NCBI GenBank assembly: GCA_963715445.1 | Contig: OY970240.1 | Coordinates: 1,054,001 to 1,118,000 of the forward strand | Reading direction: 5' to 3' | Source of the DNA: JAAYBF01 sp963715445 | GTDB lineage: Bacteria > Actinomycetota > Thermoleophilia > Solirubrobacterales > Thermoleophilaceae | Length of the DNA stretch: 64,000 nucleotides | Part shown: positions 1 through 6,920 of the stretch, piece by piece | Numbering within the stretch: the stretch's first letter is position 1 | How the letters are laid out: every line of letters starts with the position of its first letter | Translations under genes and position numbers: made by a program | The notes under the pieces: generated by a model | What the model saw: the letters and a program-made list of their open reading frames with translations, nothing else | Databases searched by the model: none | Told to the model about the DNA's origin: nothing

Positions 1-1089
1 CGGGGCGACACGGTCCGCGTAGCGCTCGACGAGCGCGCCGACCTTGCGGTCGGGACCGACGCTGGCGTGATTCGTGGAGGGAACGGCGGCCGACTTGGCG
101 ACGACGTCGCCCGTGGCGGCGTCTATCGCCATGTCGACGCGGTCGTAGGCCACGCCGTACGACAGCGCCTCGACGACCAGCTTGTCGCCGCCCCCGCTCG
201 CGTTGGGGACGCGCAGGTTGAGCAGCGAGTGGCTGTGGCCCGCGATCACCACATCCACCGCCGCGCTCATCTGCCTCGTCTCTCCGATGATCTCCCCCGC
301 CGCGCTCTGAGCGTCGCCGGGCTCGGCGCTGGCGCCGGAGTGCGCGAGCACCACGATCGCCTCGACGCCGCGCTCGCGCAGCCCGGGAACCCAGCGGTTG
401 ACGGCCTCGGAGATGTCCGTGAAGCGGAAGCGCGCCGCGTGGCGCGGAAGGAGGAAGTGAGGTGTGGACTGGGTGGTGACGCCGATGAAGCCGACCTTCA
501 CGCCGGCCCGCTCGACGATCCCGAACGGCGGGAGCAGCGGGTGACCGTCACGGTCGATCGTGTTGGCGGCGAGGTACGGGAAGCTCGCCCCCGCGTACGT
601 GGGCGACGAGGTGTTGACCAACCCGCCGCCGACGTCGCGCTTGAGCGCCTCGGGGCCGTTGCGCTGCCCGCCGCGCAGCAGTCTCAGCAGCTCGTCCCCG
701 CCCTCGTCGAACTCGTGGTTGCCGACGGTGCCGATGTCGAACCCCATCTCGTTGGCCGCCTCGATCGCCGGCTCGTCGTGGAACCAGCTCGAGATGAGCG
801 GCGAGGCGCCCACCATGTCACCGGCGTGCACCCTGATCGTGCGGCCGGGAATCGTCGCGCGGTCGAGGTGGGCCTCGAGCCAGGCCGCCCCTCCGATTCC
901 GTCGCGCGGCGGCTCGAGGTGGCCGTGGAGGTCGTTGACGCCAAGCAGCCGGAGCTTCACGACTCCCTTGCGCTTGCCCTCGGCACCGCCGCCGGACGGC
1001 GGGTCCGCGCTGGCCGCGAGGCCGATCAGCGCCACGAGCAGCGCCGCTGCGAAAGCTGCGATCCCGGGGGCTAGATTGCGCAAGGTCAC
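1..1089 (-). CDS. 5'-nucleotidase / UshA-type metallophosphatase (3' end beyond window)
   Basis: The minus-strand frame runs off the left edge, so only the N-terminal ~363 residues are visible. After a hydrophobic Ala/Leu-rich signal segment (about residues 5-25) the chain shows the metallophosphatase signatures GVNDLHGHLE, HAGDMVGASP, VGNHEFDEGG, VLAHSGA and AGHSHS, which bind the dinuclear metal centre. By family it should release phosphate from extracellular nucleotides or related esters. The GTG start at 1089 is preceded by AGGAG at 1099-1103. A PHO-box promoter lies just upstream (1136-1176) and overlaps the end of the PhoX-like gene, so the gene is probably induced by phosphate starvation. 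The C-terminal substrate domain is not visible, so specificity is open. Confidence 0.88.
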   Translation of the reverse strand, partial: MTLRNLAPGIAAFAAALLVALIGLAASADPPSGGGAEGKRKGVVKLRLLGVNDLHGHLEPPRDGIGGAAWLEAHLDRATIPGRTIRVHAGDMVGASPLISSWFHDEPAIEAANEMGFDIGTVGNHEFDEGGDELLRLLRGGQRNGPEALKRDVGGGLVNTSSPTYAGASFPYLAANTIDRDGHPLLPPFGIVERAGVKVGFIGVTTQSTPHFLLPRHAARFRFTDISEAVNRWVPGLRERGVEAIVVLAHSGASAEPGDAQSAAGEIIGETRQMSAAVDVVIAGHSHSLLNLRVPNASGGGDKLVVEALSYGVAYDRVDMAIDAATGDVVAKSAAVPSTNHASVGPDRKVGALVERYADRVAP

Positions 1090-1135
1090 GTCGCGGGCTC
1101 CTATTCCCGCAAATTACGGAGAAGGGGACGCCCTC

Positions 1136-1176
1136 CTGTTAAGGGCTGTGTCAGCCGCGGTGAACGCTTCGTGAAG
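1136..1176 (-). promoter_or_regulatory. PHO-box promoter of the metallophosphatase gene
   Basis: Read on the minus strand: CTTCACG, 4 nt, GTTCACC (1176-1159, 11-bp period), then exactly 17 nt and TAACAG (1141-1136). The repeat matches the actinobacterial PHO-box form GTTCACC-N4-GTTCACC, and its second unit supplies the -35 element. The site overlaps the last codons of the upstream phosphatase gene. The same repeat-N17-TAACRG layout precedes pstS and the small regulator gene. Confidence 0.72.
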
Positions 1177-2353
1177 CCCGACGACCGCGAAAAGGCCCGG
1201 AAATCTCATATATCGCGCCGGGACCGGGCTCGCCGTCCGATCCGCCGGCGCGCTGGGAGGAGAAGTACATCCGCCCGCCCGACGGGTCGAACGTGACTCC
1301 GGTGAGCTCGGACCCGACGTGCTCCTCGCCGGTGACCGAGAGGAAGCGGGAGATCTGCCTGTCGCGCTCGATCACACCGATGTCGATCTCGTCGGCGTTG
1401 AGGTCCTCGCAGACGAACACCTCGCCGGCGCGGCTCGCGGTCAGCTGGTCAACCCGTAGCAGCGGCGCCGAGCGCGAGGCGAGGCCGTCGTAGATCACCT
1501 CGAACCGCCGGCTCGCGACGTCGTAGGCGTGGACGCGATGGTCGGCCGTGGTCGAGACGTAGACGGTCCCGTCGTCATGCCATAGCCCCTCGCCGCGCTT
1601 GAACTCCGTACTGCCCGGCACCTGACGCCGGGTCGGGGTGGTGATCGCCGCCGGGTCGGGGACCTCGGTCCAGCGCGTGCGGCCGGCTGGGTCGACGGTC
1701 GCGATCTCCAGAAGGCCGGTGCTCAGGTCCGGCCAGCGCTCGGGGGTGAAGCGGTAGAAGCCGCCGTCGACCAGGTCCTCGGTCAGGTAGACGCGCCGCT
1801 CGCGCGGATCGACTGCCGCCGCCTCGTGCTTGAAGGAGCCCATCGCCGGAAGCCGGGCGGCCTTGCGGGCGCCCGTGGGATCGCACTCCCAGACGTGGCC
1901 GCCCTCGACCTCCTCGCACGAGAGCCAAGTGCCCCACGGCGTGCCTCCGCCGGAGCAGTTCTGCAGGGTGTCGCTGAGGATGCGGTAGGCGTCGGCGATC
2001 TCACCATCGCGTGCGAAGCGGATCGCGGAGGCGCCGCCATCGAGCGTCTCGGAGTTCGAGACCAGGATCCAGCCGCCGTCACCGGTCGGGAACGTGGCCA
2101 TGCCGTCCGAGGCGAGGTGCCATGGGTAGCCGGTCCCGGCCACCTGCTGCTCGCCGCGCGCGACCACCCGCGAGCTGAAGCCCTCGGGCAGGCGCAGGCC
2201 GTGCCCGTCCGGCGCGCCACGGGGGCCGTAGCCCGACGTCGAGCTCCGCACAGCCCGCGGAGCCCTATCGAGCACATCGCGCCAGAGGCCCGCGCCAACC
2301 GCCACCGTCGCGACGCCGCCCGCCCCGATCAGCTGCCTGCGTGTGAGCGCCAT
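1151..2353 (-). CDS. PhoX-family (DUF839) phosphatase, Tat-exported
   Basis: A 400-residue protein. Its N-terminus TRRQLIGAGGVATVAVGAG is a twin-arginine export signal. The mature part resembles the DUF839/PhoX beta-propeller family: LPEGFSSRVVARG, PWHLASDGMATF, VSNSE, CSGGGTPWGTWLSCEE, FKHEAAAVDP and VYLTEDLVDGGFYRF carry the conserved acidic and Cys residues expected around the Ca/Fe cofactors. PhoX enzymes are extracellular Ca-dependent alkaline phosphatases, and this one is at the short end of the family. A three-unit PHO box sits 33 nt upstream of the ATG. It lies directly upstream of the metallophosphatase gene on the same strand. Phosphatase activity is inferred from family and regulation; other DUF839 proteins have unknown substrates. 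Confidence 0.82.
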   Translation of the reverse strand: MALTRRQLIGAGGVATVAVGAGLWRDVLDRAPRAVRSSTSGYGPRGAPDGHGLRLPEGFSSRVVARGEQQVAGTGYPWHLASDGMATFPTGDGGWILVSNSETLDGGASAIRFARDGEIADAYRILSDTLQNCSGGGTPWGTWLSCEEVEGGHVWECDPTGARKAARLPAMGSFKHEAAAVDPRERRVYLTEDLVDGGFYRFTPERWPDLSTGLLEIATVDPAGRTRWTEVPDPAAITTPTRRQVPGSTEFKRGEGLWHDDGTVYVSTTADHRVHAYDVASRRFEVIYDGLASRSAPLLRVDQLTASRAGEVFVCEDLNADEIDIGVIERDRQISRFLSVTGEEHVGSELTGVTFDPSGGRMYFSSQRAGGSDGEPGPGAIYEISGPFRGRRASRSVHRG

Positions 2354-2386
2354 GCCGCCATTGTGGCCACGGCCTCGGTTGCCGCC

Positions 2387-2415
2387 TGTGAAGAGAGCGA
2401 GAAGAACTTGTGAAC
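2387..2415 (-). promoter_or_regulatory. Three-unit PHO box upstream of the PhoX-like gene
   Basis: Minus strand: GTTCACA, 4 nt, CTTCTCG, 4 nt, CTTCACA (2415 to 2387), three units on an 11-bp period with the middle one degenerate. It ends 33 nt before the ATG. Unlike the other three sites, I find no TAACRG at 17 nt; a weak CACAAT lies 21 nt downstream. Confidence 0.68.
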
Positions 2416-2446
2416 AGGCGGGGACGCAACTGAGCGGCCCGGCCCG

Positions 2447-2584
2447 TCACCCGCCTGGGTCGGCGTCCTTGCGCGAGCGCCGCTCGCTCAGCTCGTTCCA
2501 GCCGAGCCACGCCAGGAAGACGACCACGGGCGCGAAGTAGGCGACGTTCACCAGCCAGTGGCCGGCGTGGGCGAAGAGGAGCAC
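2447..2584 (-). CDS. 45-residue single-span membrane peptide
   Basis: A small frame begins with GTG at 2584, 23 nt after the stop of the large membrane-protein gene, and ends with TGA at 2447. The product has one hydrophobic stretch (about residues 10-28) containing AYFAPVVVFLAWLGW, followed by a charged tail with ERRSRKD. An in-frame TGA three codons upstream of the GTG rules out a longer N-terminus. Its position as the third gene after the cupredoxin and membrane protein, and its plausible N-out/C-in topology, suggest a subunit or stabilising peptide of that membrane protein. No family was recognised. Confidence 0.5.
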   Translation of the reverse strand: MLLFAHAGHWLVNVAYFAPVVVFLAWLGWNELSERRSRKDADPGG

Positions 2585-2607
2585 GGCTCTTCAGGCTACG
2601 GCCCGAG

Positions 2608-4002
2608 CTACACGTTCGACTGCGAGAGCAGCCAGAGGGCCAGGCTCGTGAAGCCGACCATCACCGCGAGCATCCAGTACTGGGAGCGCACCGCGAGCCT
2701 CACGTCGTCGTAGAGCGCGAGCGCCTTGTCGTGCGCCAGCACGAGCGCGGCGACGTGGCCGACGACCACGAAGCCGACCTGCCAGTACCAAGCCGCGGTG
2801 GCTCCGATCACCCCGTAGTCGATCGGCTTGTCGACGGTCCCGAAGATGTCCGTGCCCGGCTCGCCCAGCGGGTTGGAGGCGAGGAAGCCGAGCGGCTCCG
2901 AGGATATGAAGAGGACGGCCTGGCCCTGGTAGAGGAGCTGGGTCAGGTAGTGGGCCGCCACGTAGGCCAGGGCGATCGGCACGAGCGACGGGACGAAGGC
3001 CCTTGCGAGCCGCTCGGCCGTGAAGCCGCCACCCACGCTGCGGGCGCCCAGCACGCCGAGGCGGTAGAAGCCGTAGACGATCAGGATCGAAGCGACCAGG
3101 CCGACGAGGAACGCCGCCTCGAGCGCTCCCGCCTGGGAGAAGCCCAGCGAGTCGAAGAGACTCGAGACGTCGGGCGCCAGCCCGGTCCACAGCGGAGCCT
3201 CGGAGACCCCGTCGAACGTGACGCTGCCGATCATCACGGCGAGCAGCGGGACGGTGCCGGGCAGCGCGCGGCAGTCGGCCAGCTCCGCCAGCGGAGGGCG
3301 TATGCCGATCACACCGTCACGGCGGGCCCAGGGCGAGATGCGGGCGAAGAGCCCGAAGTAGACGCCGAAGGCCTCACCGCGATCGCACCACTCCTCCACC
3401 CCGTAGAGAGCCATGCCCACGAACTGGACGACCGAGTAGGCGAGCGTCGCGGCGGCGACGGTCTCCGGGGAGCTCCCGTCGGCGGCGACCAGCTCCAGCA
3501 CCGCGAACAGGAAGATCCCGATGGCCGCAGGCCAGTGGCCGAGACGCTCGGGATAGCGCAGCGGCGCGGGCATCGGGGCGCGCGCCGCCGAGCGCGCCAC
3601 CCAGGAGACGGTCCTGCCGAGCGCGCGCCACGGGTTGAACGCGCGGAACACGTTGCCGAGCAGCAGGCTCGCGGCCACGAACCCGACCCAGAAGGTGACG
3701 AAGACGAACGTCGGAGCGAAGTTCGCCTGGATCGATTCCGTCCCCGTCAGCCCCGCCCATACGGTGACGCCAAGCAGGAACACGCCGATAACGCCGCAGA
3801 GCAGGTCCAGCGGCCGGCTCAGCAGGATGCGCGAGAGGCGCGGCAGCGGCTTGAAGGGCGCGCCGGCCAGGCGAGGCTCGGGCCACAGGACGGCAAGCCC
3901 TACGAAGGAGACCACGAGCACCATCGCCGCCGCCCATCCGAACAGCCACTCGGGGATCGGCAGGTCGGTTCGCCCGACGATGCCGTGCGCGATCGTGATC
4001 AC
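2608..4002 (-). CDS. Multi-pass membrane protein, resembles actinobacterial 'fenitrothion hydrolase'-type proteins
   Basis: 464 residues with about 10-12 hydrophobic segments, e.g. WLFGWAAAMVLVVSFVGL, LLCGVIGVFLLGVTVW, FVFVTFWVGFVAASLLLGN and VGLVASILIVYGFYRLGVLG. Conserved-looking loop motifs are WPEPRL, FRAFNPWRALGR and VEEWCDRGEAFGVYF. I recall the family as that annotated 'fenitrothion hydrolase' in actinobacteria; the real activity is not established here. The GTG start overlaps the stop of the cupredoxin-like gene by 4 nt, so the two are translationally coupled. Position inside a phosphate-scavenging locus would fit a role with organophosphates, but this is inference; no soluble hydrolase motif is visible. 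Confidence 0.55.
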   Translation of the reverse strand: MITIAHGIVGRTDLPIPEWLFGWAAAMVLVVSFVGLAVLWPEPRLAGAPFKPLPRLSRILLSRPLDLLCGVIGVFLLGVTVWAGLTGTESIQANFAPTFVFVTFWVGFVAASLLLGNVFRAFNPWRALGRTVSWVARSAARAPMPAPLRYPERLGHWPAAIGIFLFAVLELVAADGSSPETVAAATLAYSVVQFVGMALYGVEEWCDRGEAFGVYFGLFARISPWARRDGVIGIRPPLAELADCRALPGTVPLLAVMIGSVTFDGVSEAPLWTGLAPDVSSLFDSLGFSQAGALEAAFLVGLVASILIVYGFYRLGVLGARSVGGGFTAERLARAFVPSLVPIALAYVAAHYLTQLLYQGQAVLFISSEPLGFLASNPLGEPGTDIFGTVDKPIDYGVIGATAAWYWQVGFVVVGHVAALVLAHDKALALYDDVRLAVRSQYWMLAVMVGFTSLALWLLSQSNV

Positions 4003-4472
4003 GAGGGCTCGACGATCAGCCGCGCGATCAGCGGCTCCTCCCCCTCGTGCTCGGCTTCGTGGCTCTCGAGCTCGAAGACGCCCTCGATCGATGCGCGGAA
4101 CGCGAAGGTCGCCGGCTTGCCGGGAGCCACGGTGCGCTCGATGTCGTATCCGTGCAGGTGGATGTCGTCGTCCCTGTCCGACGAGACGACGACGCGAACC
4201 TGGTCGCCCTTCTGGACCTCGATGCTCTTCGCCTCGCCCACCGCCACGTGGTCGCGCAGCTCAATGCGCGTGACCTTCGGCCGCGGCGGCTTAGCCGGAG
4301 GCGGCGGGGGCGCCGAGCGGGCCGTCGCCGTAGGCGTCTGCTCCTCGGCCCCGCTCGCGGGAGCGGTGGACGTGGCGCCGTCATCGTCGTCGCCCGGCTT
4401 GGCCACCGCGAACGCGATCGCCGCGACGGCCACGGCGAGGGCGATCAGCGCGAGTCGTCCTGCCTTCGACAT
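3999..4472 (-). CDS. Exported or membrane-anchored cupredoxin-like protein
   Basis: 157 residues: an N-terminal hydrophobic segment (about 6-23), a low-complexity linker rich in Ala, Pro, Thr and Asp (24-65), then a beta-sandwich-like domain with VAVGEAKSIEVQKGDQVRV, DIHLHGYDIE and PGKPATFAFRASIEGVFELE. The HLHGYD motif and a later ELESHEAEHE are typical of cupredoxin-like domains, but a full type-1 copper set (His-Cys-His-Met) is not evident, because no Cys lies near the C-terminus. A strong AGGAGG ribosome site precedes the start. It overlaps the membrane-protein gene by GTGA and likely works with it at the outer face of the membrane. Confidence 0.65.
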   Translation of the reverse strand: MSKAGRLALIALAVAVAAIAFAVAKPGDDDDGATSTAPASGAEEQTPTATARSAPPPPPAKPPRPKVTRIELRDHVAVGEAKSIEVQKGDQVRVVVSSDRDDDIHLHGYDIERTVAPGKPATFAFRASIEGVFELESHEAEHEGEEPLIARLIVEPS

Positions 4473-4507
4473 CGGTCGCTACCTCCTGGAGATCGACGAA
4501 CGGTGCG

Positions 4508-5341
4508 CTAGCCGAGCACGAAGCCCGCGGGCGCTGCATCGCCGACCGTAGCGGGCGGGGCGCCCTGAGGGTCGCGCTCGTCCTGCTCTGCCTCCGGCGC
4601 GGGGGCGGGCTCCGCGCCGTCGCGGCGCTCGGGATCGAAGCGATAGCCCACGCCGAAGTGCGTGTGGATGTAGCGCCAGCTCGGCGAGCGGCCCTCCATC
4701 TTCTGGCGCAGCTTGCGCACGAAGACGTCCACCGAGCGATCGCCGTGGGCCATCGCGTAGCCCCACACCTGCTGGTAGATCTCCTCGCGCTGGAGGACCT
4801 TGCCCTCTCCCTCGGCCAGGAGCTGGAGCACCTCAAACTCGCGGCGGGTGAGGTCTACGCTGCGGCCGCCCACGAACGCCTGGAACTGATCGGCGCGGAT
4901 CTCGAGCTCGGCGGCCACCACCGGCGCCTGGTCGACCCGGCCGACGGCGTGCTTGCGCCGCCGCACCACCGCTTCGGCCCGCGCCAGCACCTCTTCGGGG
5001 TGGCACGGCTTGGTGACCCAGTCGTCGGCGCCGAGCCTGAGCCCGCGAACACGCTGGGCGACGCTCGAGCGCGCGGTCACCACGACGATGCCGAGGCCGG
5101 GCATCGCCTCGGCGACATCCTCGATGAAGGTCCAGGCGTTGGGGCCCAGCAGCGCGAGATCGACCACCAGCGCATGGGCGCGCATCGCCGCGAACTCCTC
5201 CACGCGAGGCACCGCCTCGAGGTGGCGGTGCTGCCAGCCGAGGCCCTCAGCGCGGTTGACGAGGACACGGACGAAGCCCGAATCGCTATCGAGGATGACG
5301 AGCCTCAGCGGCCCCGCGTCGGATCTGGTCACTGTCCGCAC
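4508..5341 (-). CDS. OmpR/PhoB-family response regulator
   Basis: 277 residues. A receiver domain (about 12-125) has the acidic pocket LVILDSDSG, a candidate phosphoacceptor Asp in ALVVDLALLG, the switch Thr in GIVVVTARS and the conserved Lys in DDWVTKPCHP. A winged-helix effector (about 145-235) carries TRREFEVLQLLAEGEG, QQVWGY, DRSVDVFVRKLRQKM and IHTHFGVGYRF. The last ~40 residues are an Ala/Pro/Glu-rich tail. It is divergent from a receiver-less paralogue and pstSCAB-phoU, which makes it the best candidate for the phosphate regulator (PhoP/PhoB role). No histidine kinase lies in the window. The start is a GTG; the cupredoxin gene follows after 35 nt. Confidence 0.85.
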   Translation of the reverse strand: MRTVTRSDAGPLRLVILDSDSGFVRVLVNRAEGLGWQHRHLEAVPRVEEFAAMRAHALVVDLALLGPNAWTFIEDVAEAMPGLGIVVVTARSSVAQRVRGLRLGADDWVTKPCHPEEVLARAEAVVRRRKHAVGRVDQAPVVAAELEIRADQFQAFVGGRSVDLTRREFEVLQLLAEGEGKVLQREEIYQQVWGYAMAHGDRSVDVFVRKLRQKMEGRSPSWRYIHTHFGVGYRFDPERRDGAEPAPAPEAEQDERDPQGAPPATVGDAAPAGFVLG

Positions 5342-5413
5342 CGGTCAATTCAGAGGCAGGCCGGATGCCCACCTGAGTTCCAGCATACGACACATACACC
5401 CCGGAAGTGAGCT

Positions 5414-5454
5414 GTTTACAACATGTTCACAGACCGATCACGCCCGCATAACGG
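5414..5454 (+). promoter_or_regulatory. PHO-box promoter of the receiver-less regulator gene
   Basis: GTTTACA, ACAT, GTTCACA (5414-5431) is an 11-bp direct repeat. The second unit gives TTCACA as -35, followed by exactly 17 nt and TAACGG (5449-5454) as -10. Predicted transcription starts about 25-30 nt before the ATG at 5487. The geometry matches the pstS and metallophosphatase promoters. Confidence 0.72.
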
Positions 5455-5486
5455 GCTGCCCCGTCACCACTGGCACCGTTCCCTGC

Positions 5487-5867
5487 ATGGAGGCTGCCAC
5501 CAGACGAAGCGTGCTGCGGGTGGGCGATCTAGAGATCCGGCCCGCCGAGTTCCTCGCGCTCGCGGGCGAGCGCCCGCTGAACCTCACCGCCCGGGAGCTG
5601 AACCTGCTCACGGCGCTCGCGCAGCGCGCGGGGAGGATCGTCAGCCGTGAGGAGCTCTACCGCGAGGTGTGGGGCGATTCGCACCGCAAGTCCGACCGCT
5701 CAGTCGACGTATACGTGGCCAAGCTGCGCCAGAAGCTCGAGGAGGCGCTCCCGGGCGTGCGCTTCATCCACACGCACTTCGGCTTTGGCTACCGCTTCCA
5801 GCAGCAGGGCGAGCGAGACCCGAGGCGGTCTTCACATCGTTTTCACATGCCGGAGACAAGTCCATAA
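5487..5867 (+). CDS. Stand-alone PhoB/OmpR-type winged-helix DNA-binding protein (no receiver domain)
   Basis: 126 residues consisting only of the OmpR/PhoB effector fold: VLRVGDLEIRPAEFLALAGE, LTARELNLLTALAQRAGR, EEVYRE-like EELYREVWGD, DRSVDVYVAKLRQKLEE and FIHTHFGFGYRF. The reading frame stays open upstream, but that stretch reads nothing receiver-like and lies over the PHO box, so the short form is real. ATG 5487 is chosen although no clear ribosome site is seen; GTG 5511 would also leave the fold intact. It is closely similar to the effector half of the divergent response regulator and is itself preceded by a PHO box. It may compete at, or co-bind, PHO boxes; that is inference. Confidence 0.75.
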   Translation: MEAATRRSVLRVGDLEIRPAEFLALAGERPLNLTARELNLLTALAQRAGRIVSREELYREVWGDSHRKSDRSVDVYVAKLRQKLEEALPGVRFIHTHFGFGYRFQQQGERDPRRSSHRFHMPETSP

Positions 5868-5870
5868 CAG
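5830..5870 (+). promoter_or_regulatory. PHO-box promoter of pstS
   Basis: CTTCACA, TCGT, TTTCACA (5830-5847), then 17 nt and TAACAG (5865-5870). The element overlaps the last codons and stop of the preceding regulator gene (stop at 5867). The predicted start lies about 50 nt before the pstS ATG. It is the same architecture as the sites at 5414-5454 and 1136-1176. Confidence 0.75.
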
Positions 5871-5929
5871 ACTGGCCACATAGCCGTGCGAGCCTCGGAC
5901 CACAGATGATCGAACCAAGGAGACAATCA

Positions 5930-6892
5930 ATGAGGAAGTGGCTCGCACTCGCCTCCGCAGGCATGTTGGCGCTCGGCGTCGCTGCATGCGGGGATGACGA
6001 CAAGGACAGCGCTACCGCCGGCAGCGGCGAGCAGGTGTCCGGCGCAATCAAGATCGACGGCTCGAGCACGGTCGGCCCGTTCGCCCAGGCGGCGGCCGAG
6101 CAGTTCGGTGGGGAGAACCCCGACGTCCAGGCTTCGGTCGGCACGTCCGGCACCGGCGGCGGCTTCGAGAAGTTCTGTGCGGGCGAGACCGACGTCTCCA
6201 CCGCCTCGCGGCCGATCAAGGACGACGAGGAGGCCCCGATCTGCGAGAAGAACGGAGTCCCCTACCAGGAGATCCAGGTTGCCAACGACGGTATCGCCAT
6301 CGTGACCAACAAGGACCTGGCGATCGACTGCCTGACCACCGACCAGCTGAAGAAGCTGTGGAACACCGGCTCGAAGATCGCGAAGTACAGCGACATCGAC
6401 CCGAAGCTCCCCGATGTCGAGGTCTCGCTCTACGGCCCCGGCACGGACTCGGGCACGTTCGACTTCTTCACCGATGTGATCAACGGTGAGGAAGGCGTCA
6501 GCCGCAAGGACTACCAGCCCTCCGAGGACGACAACATCCTCGTCCAGGGTGTCTCCGGCGACGCAGGCGGCCTCGGCTACTTCGGCTTCTCCTACTACGA
6601 GCAGAACCAGGACAAGCTGAACCTCGTCGGCGTCGATGCCGGCGATGGCTGCGTCAAGCCGAGCACCGAGGCGATCCAGGACGGCAGCTACAAGCCGCTG
6701 TCACGGCCGCTGTTCATGTACCCCAGCGAGCAGGCCCTCGGCTCCAAGCCGCAGGTGAAGAGCTTCATGGAGTACGCGGTCGCCAACGGCGAGGAGATCG
6801 CCACGGCCTCGCAGATCGTGCCGCTCACCGCGGCCCAGATCGACACGGCCAAGAAGCAGCTCCAGGAGGCAGAGGCGAAGGCCGGCAAGTAG
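5930..6892 (+). CDS. pstS: Phosphate ABC transporter, substrate-binding lipoprotein PstS
   Basis: 320 residues. The N-terminus is a lipoprotein signal ending in the lipobox GVAAC (Cys20), so the protein is lipid-anchored outside the membrane. IDGSSTVGPFAQAAAEQF and VGTSGTGGGFEKFCAGETD carry the Ser/Thr-Gly phosphate-binding loops, and GPGTDSGTFDFFTDV is the conserved PstS ligand loop. It binds inorganic phosphate and hands it to PstC/PstA. ATG 5930 follows AAGGAG with good spacing. It is first of the pstSCAB-phoU operon under a PHO box. Confidence 0.96.
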   Translation: MRKWLALASAGMLALGVAACGDDDKDSATAGSGEQVSGAIKIDGSSTVGPFAQAAAEQFGGENPDVQASVGTSGTGGGFEKFCAGETDVSTASRPIKDDEEAPICEKNGVPYQEIQVANDGIAIVTNKDLAIDCLTTDQLKKLWNTGSKIAKYSDIDPKLPDVEVSLYGPGTDSGTFDFFTDVINGEEGVSRKDYQPSEDDNILVQGVSGDAGGLGYFGFSYYEQNQDKLNLVGVDAGDGCVKPSTEAIQDGSYKPLSRPLFMYPSEQALGSKPQVKSFMEYAVANGEEIATASQIVPLTAAQIDTAKKQLQEAEAKAGK

Positions 6893-6920
6893 CCGTCCGG
6901 ACGCCTCCAGCGAGCTTTCG

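Noticed and set aside
67..1074. Long plus-strand open frame opposite the metallophosphatase gene
   Set aside because: It is antisense to clear metallophosphatase motifs, shows no family resemblance and reflects GC-rich codon bias.
2731..4551. Long plus-strand frame of ~600 codons opposite the membrane protein and cupredoxin genes
   Set aside because: Low-complexity Arg/Gly/Asp composition, and it spans two real genes on the other strand.
4953..5486. Upstream extension of the receiver-less regulator that could have been a receiver domain
   Set aside because: The residues are antisense to the divergent response regulator and show no receiver motifs; the PHO box lies there.
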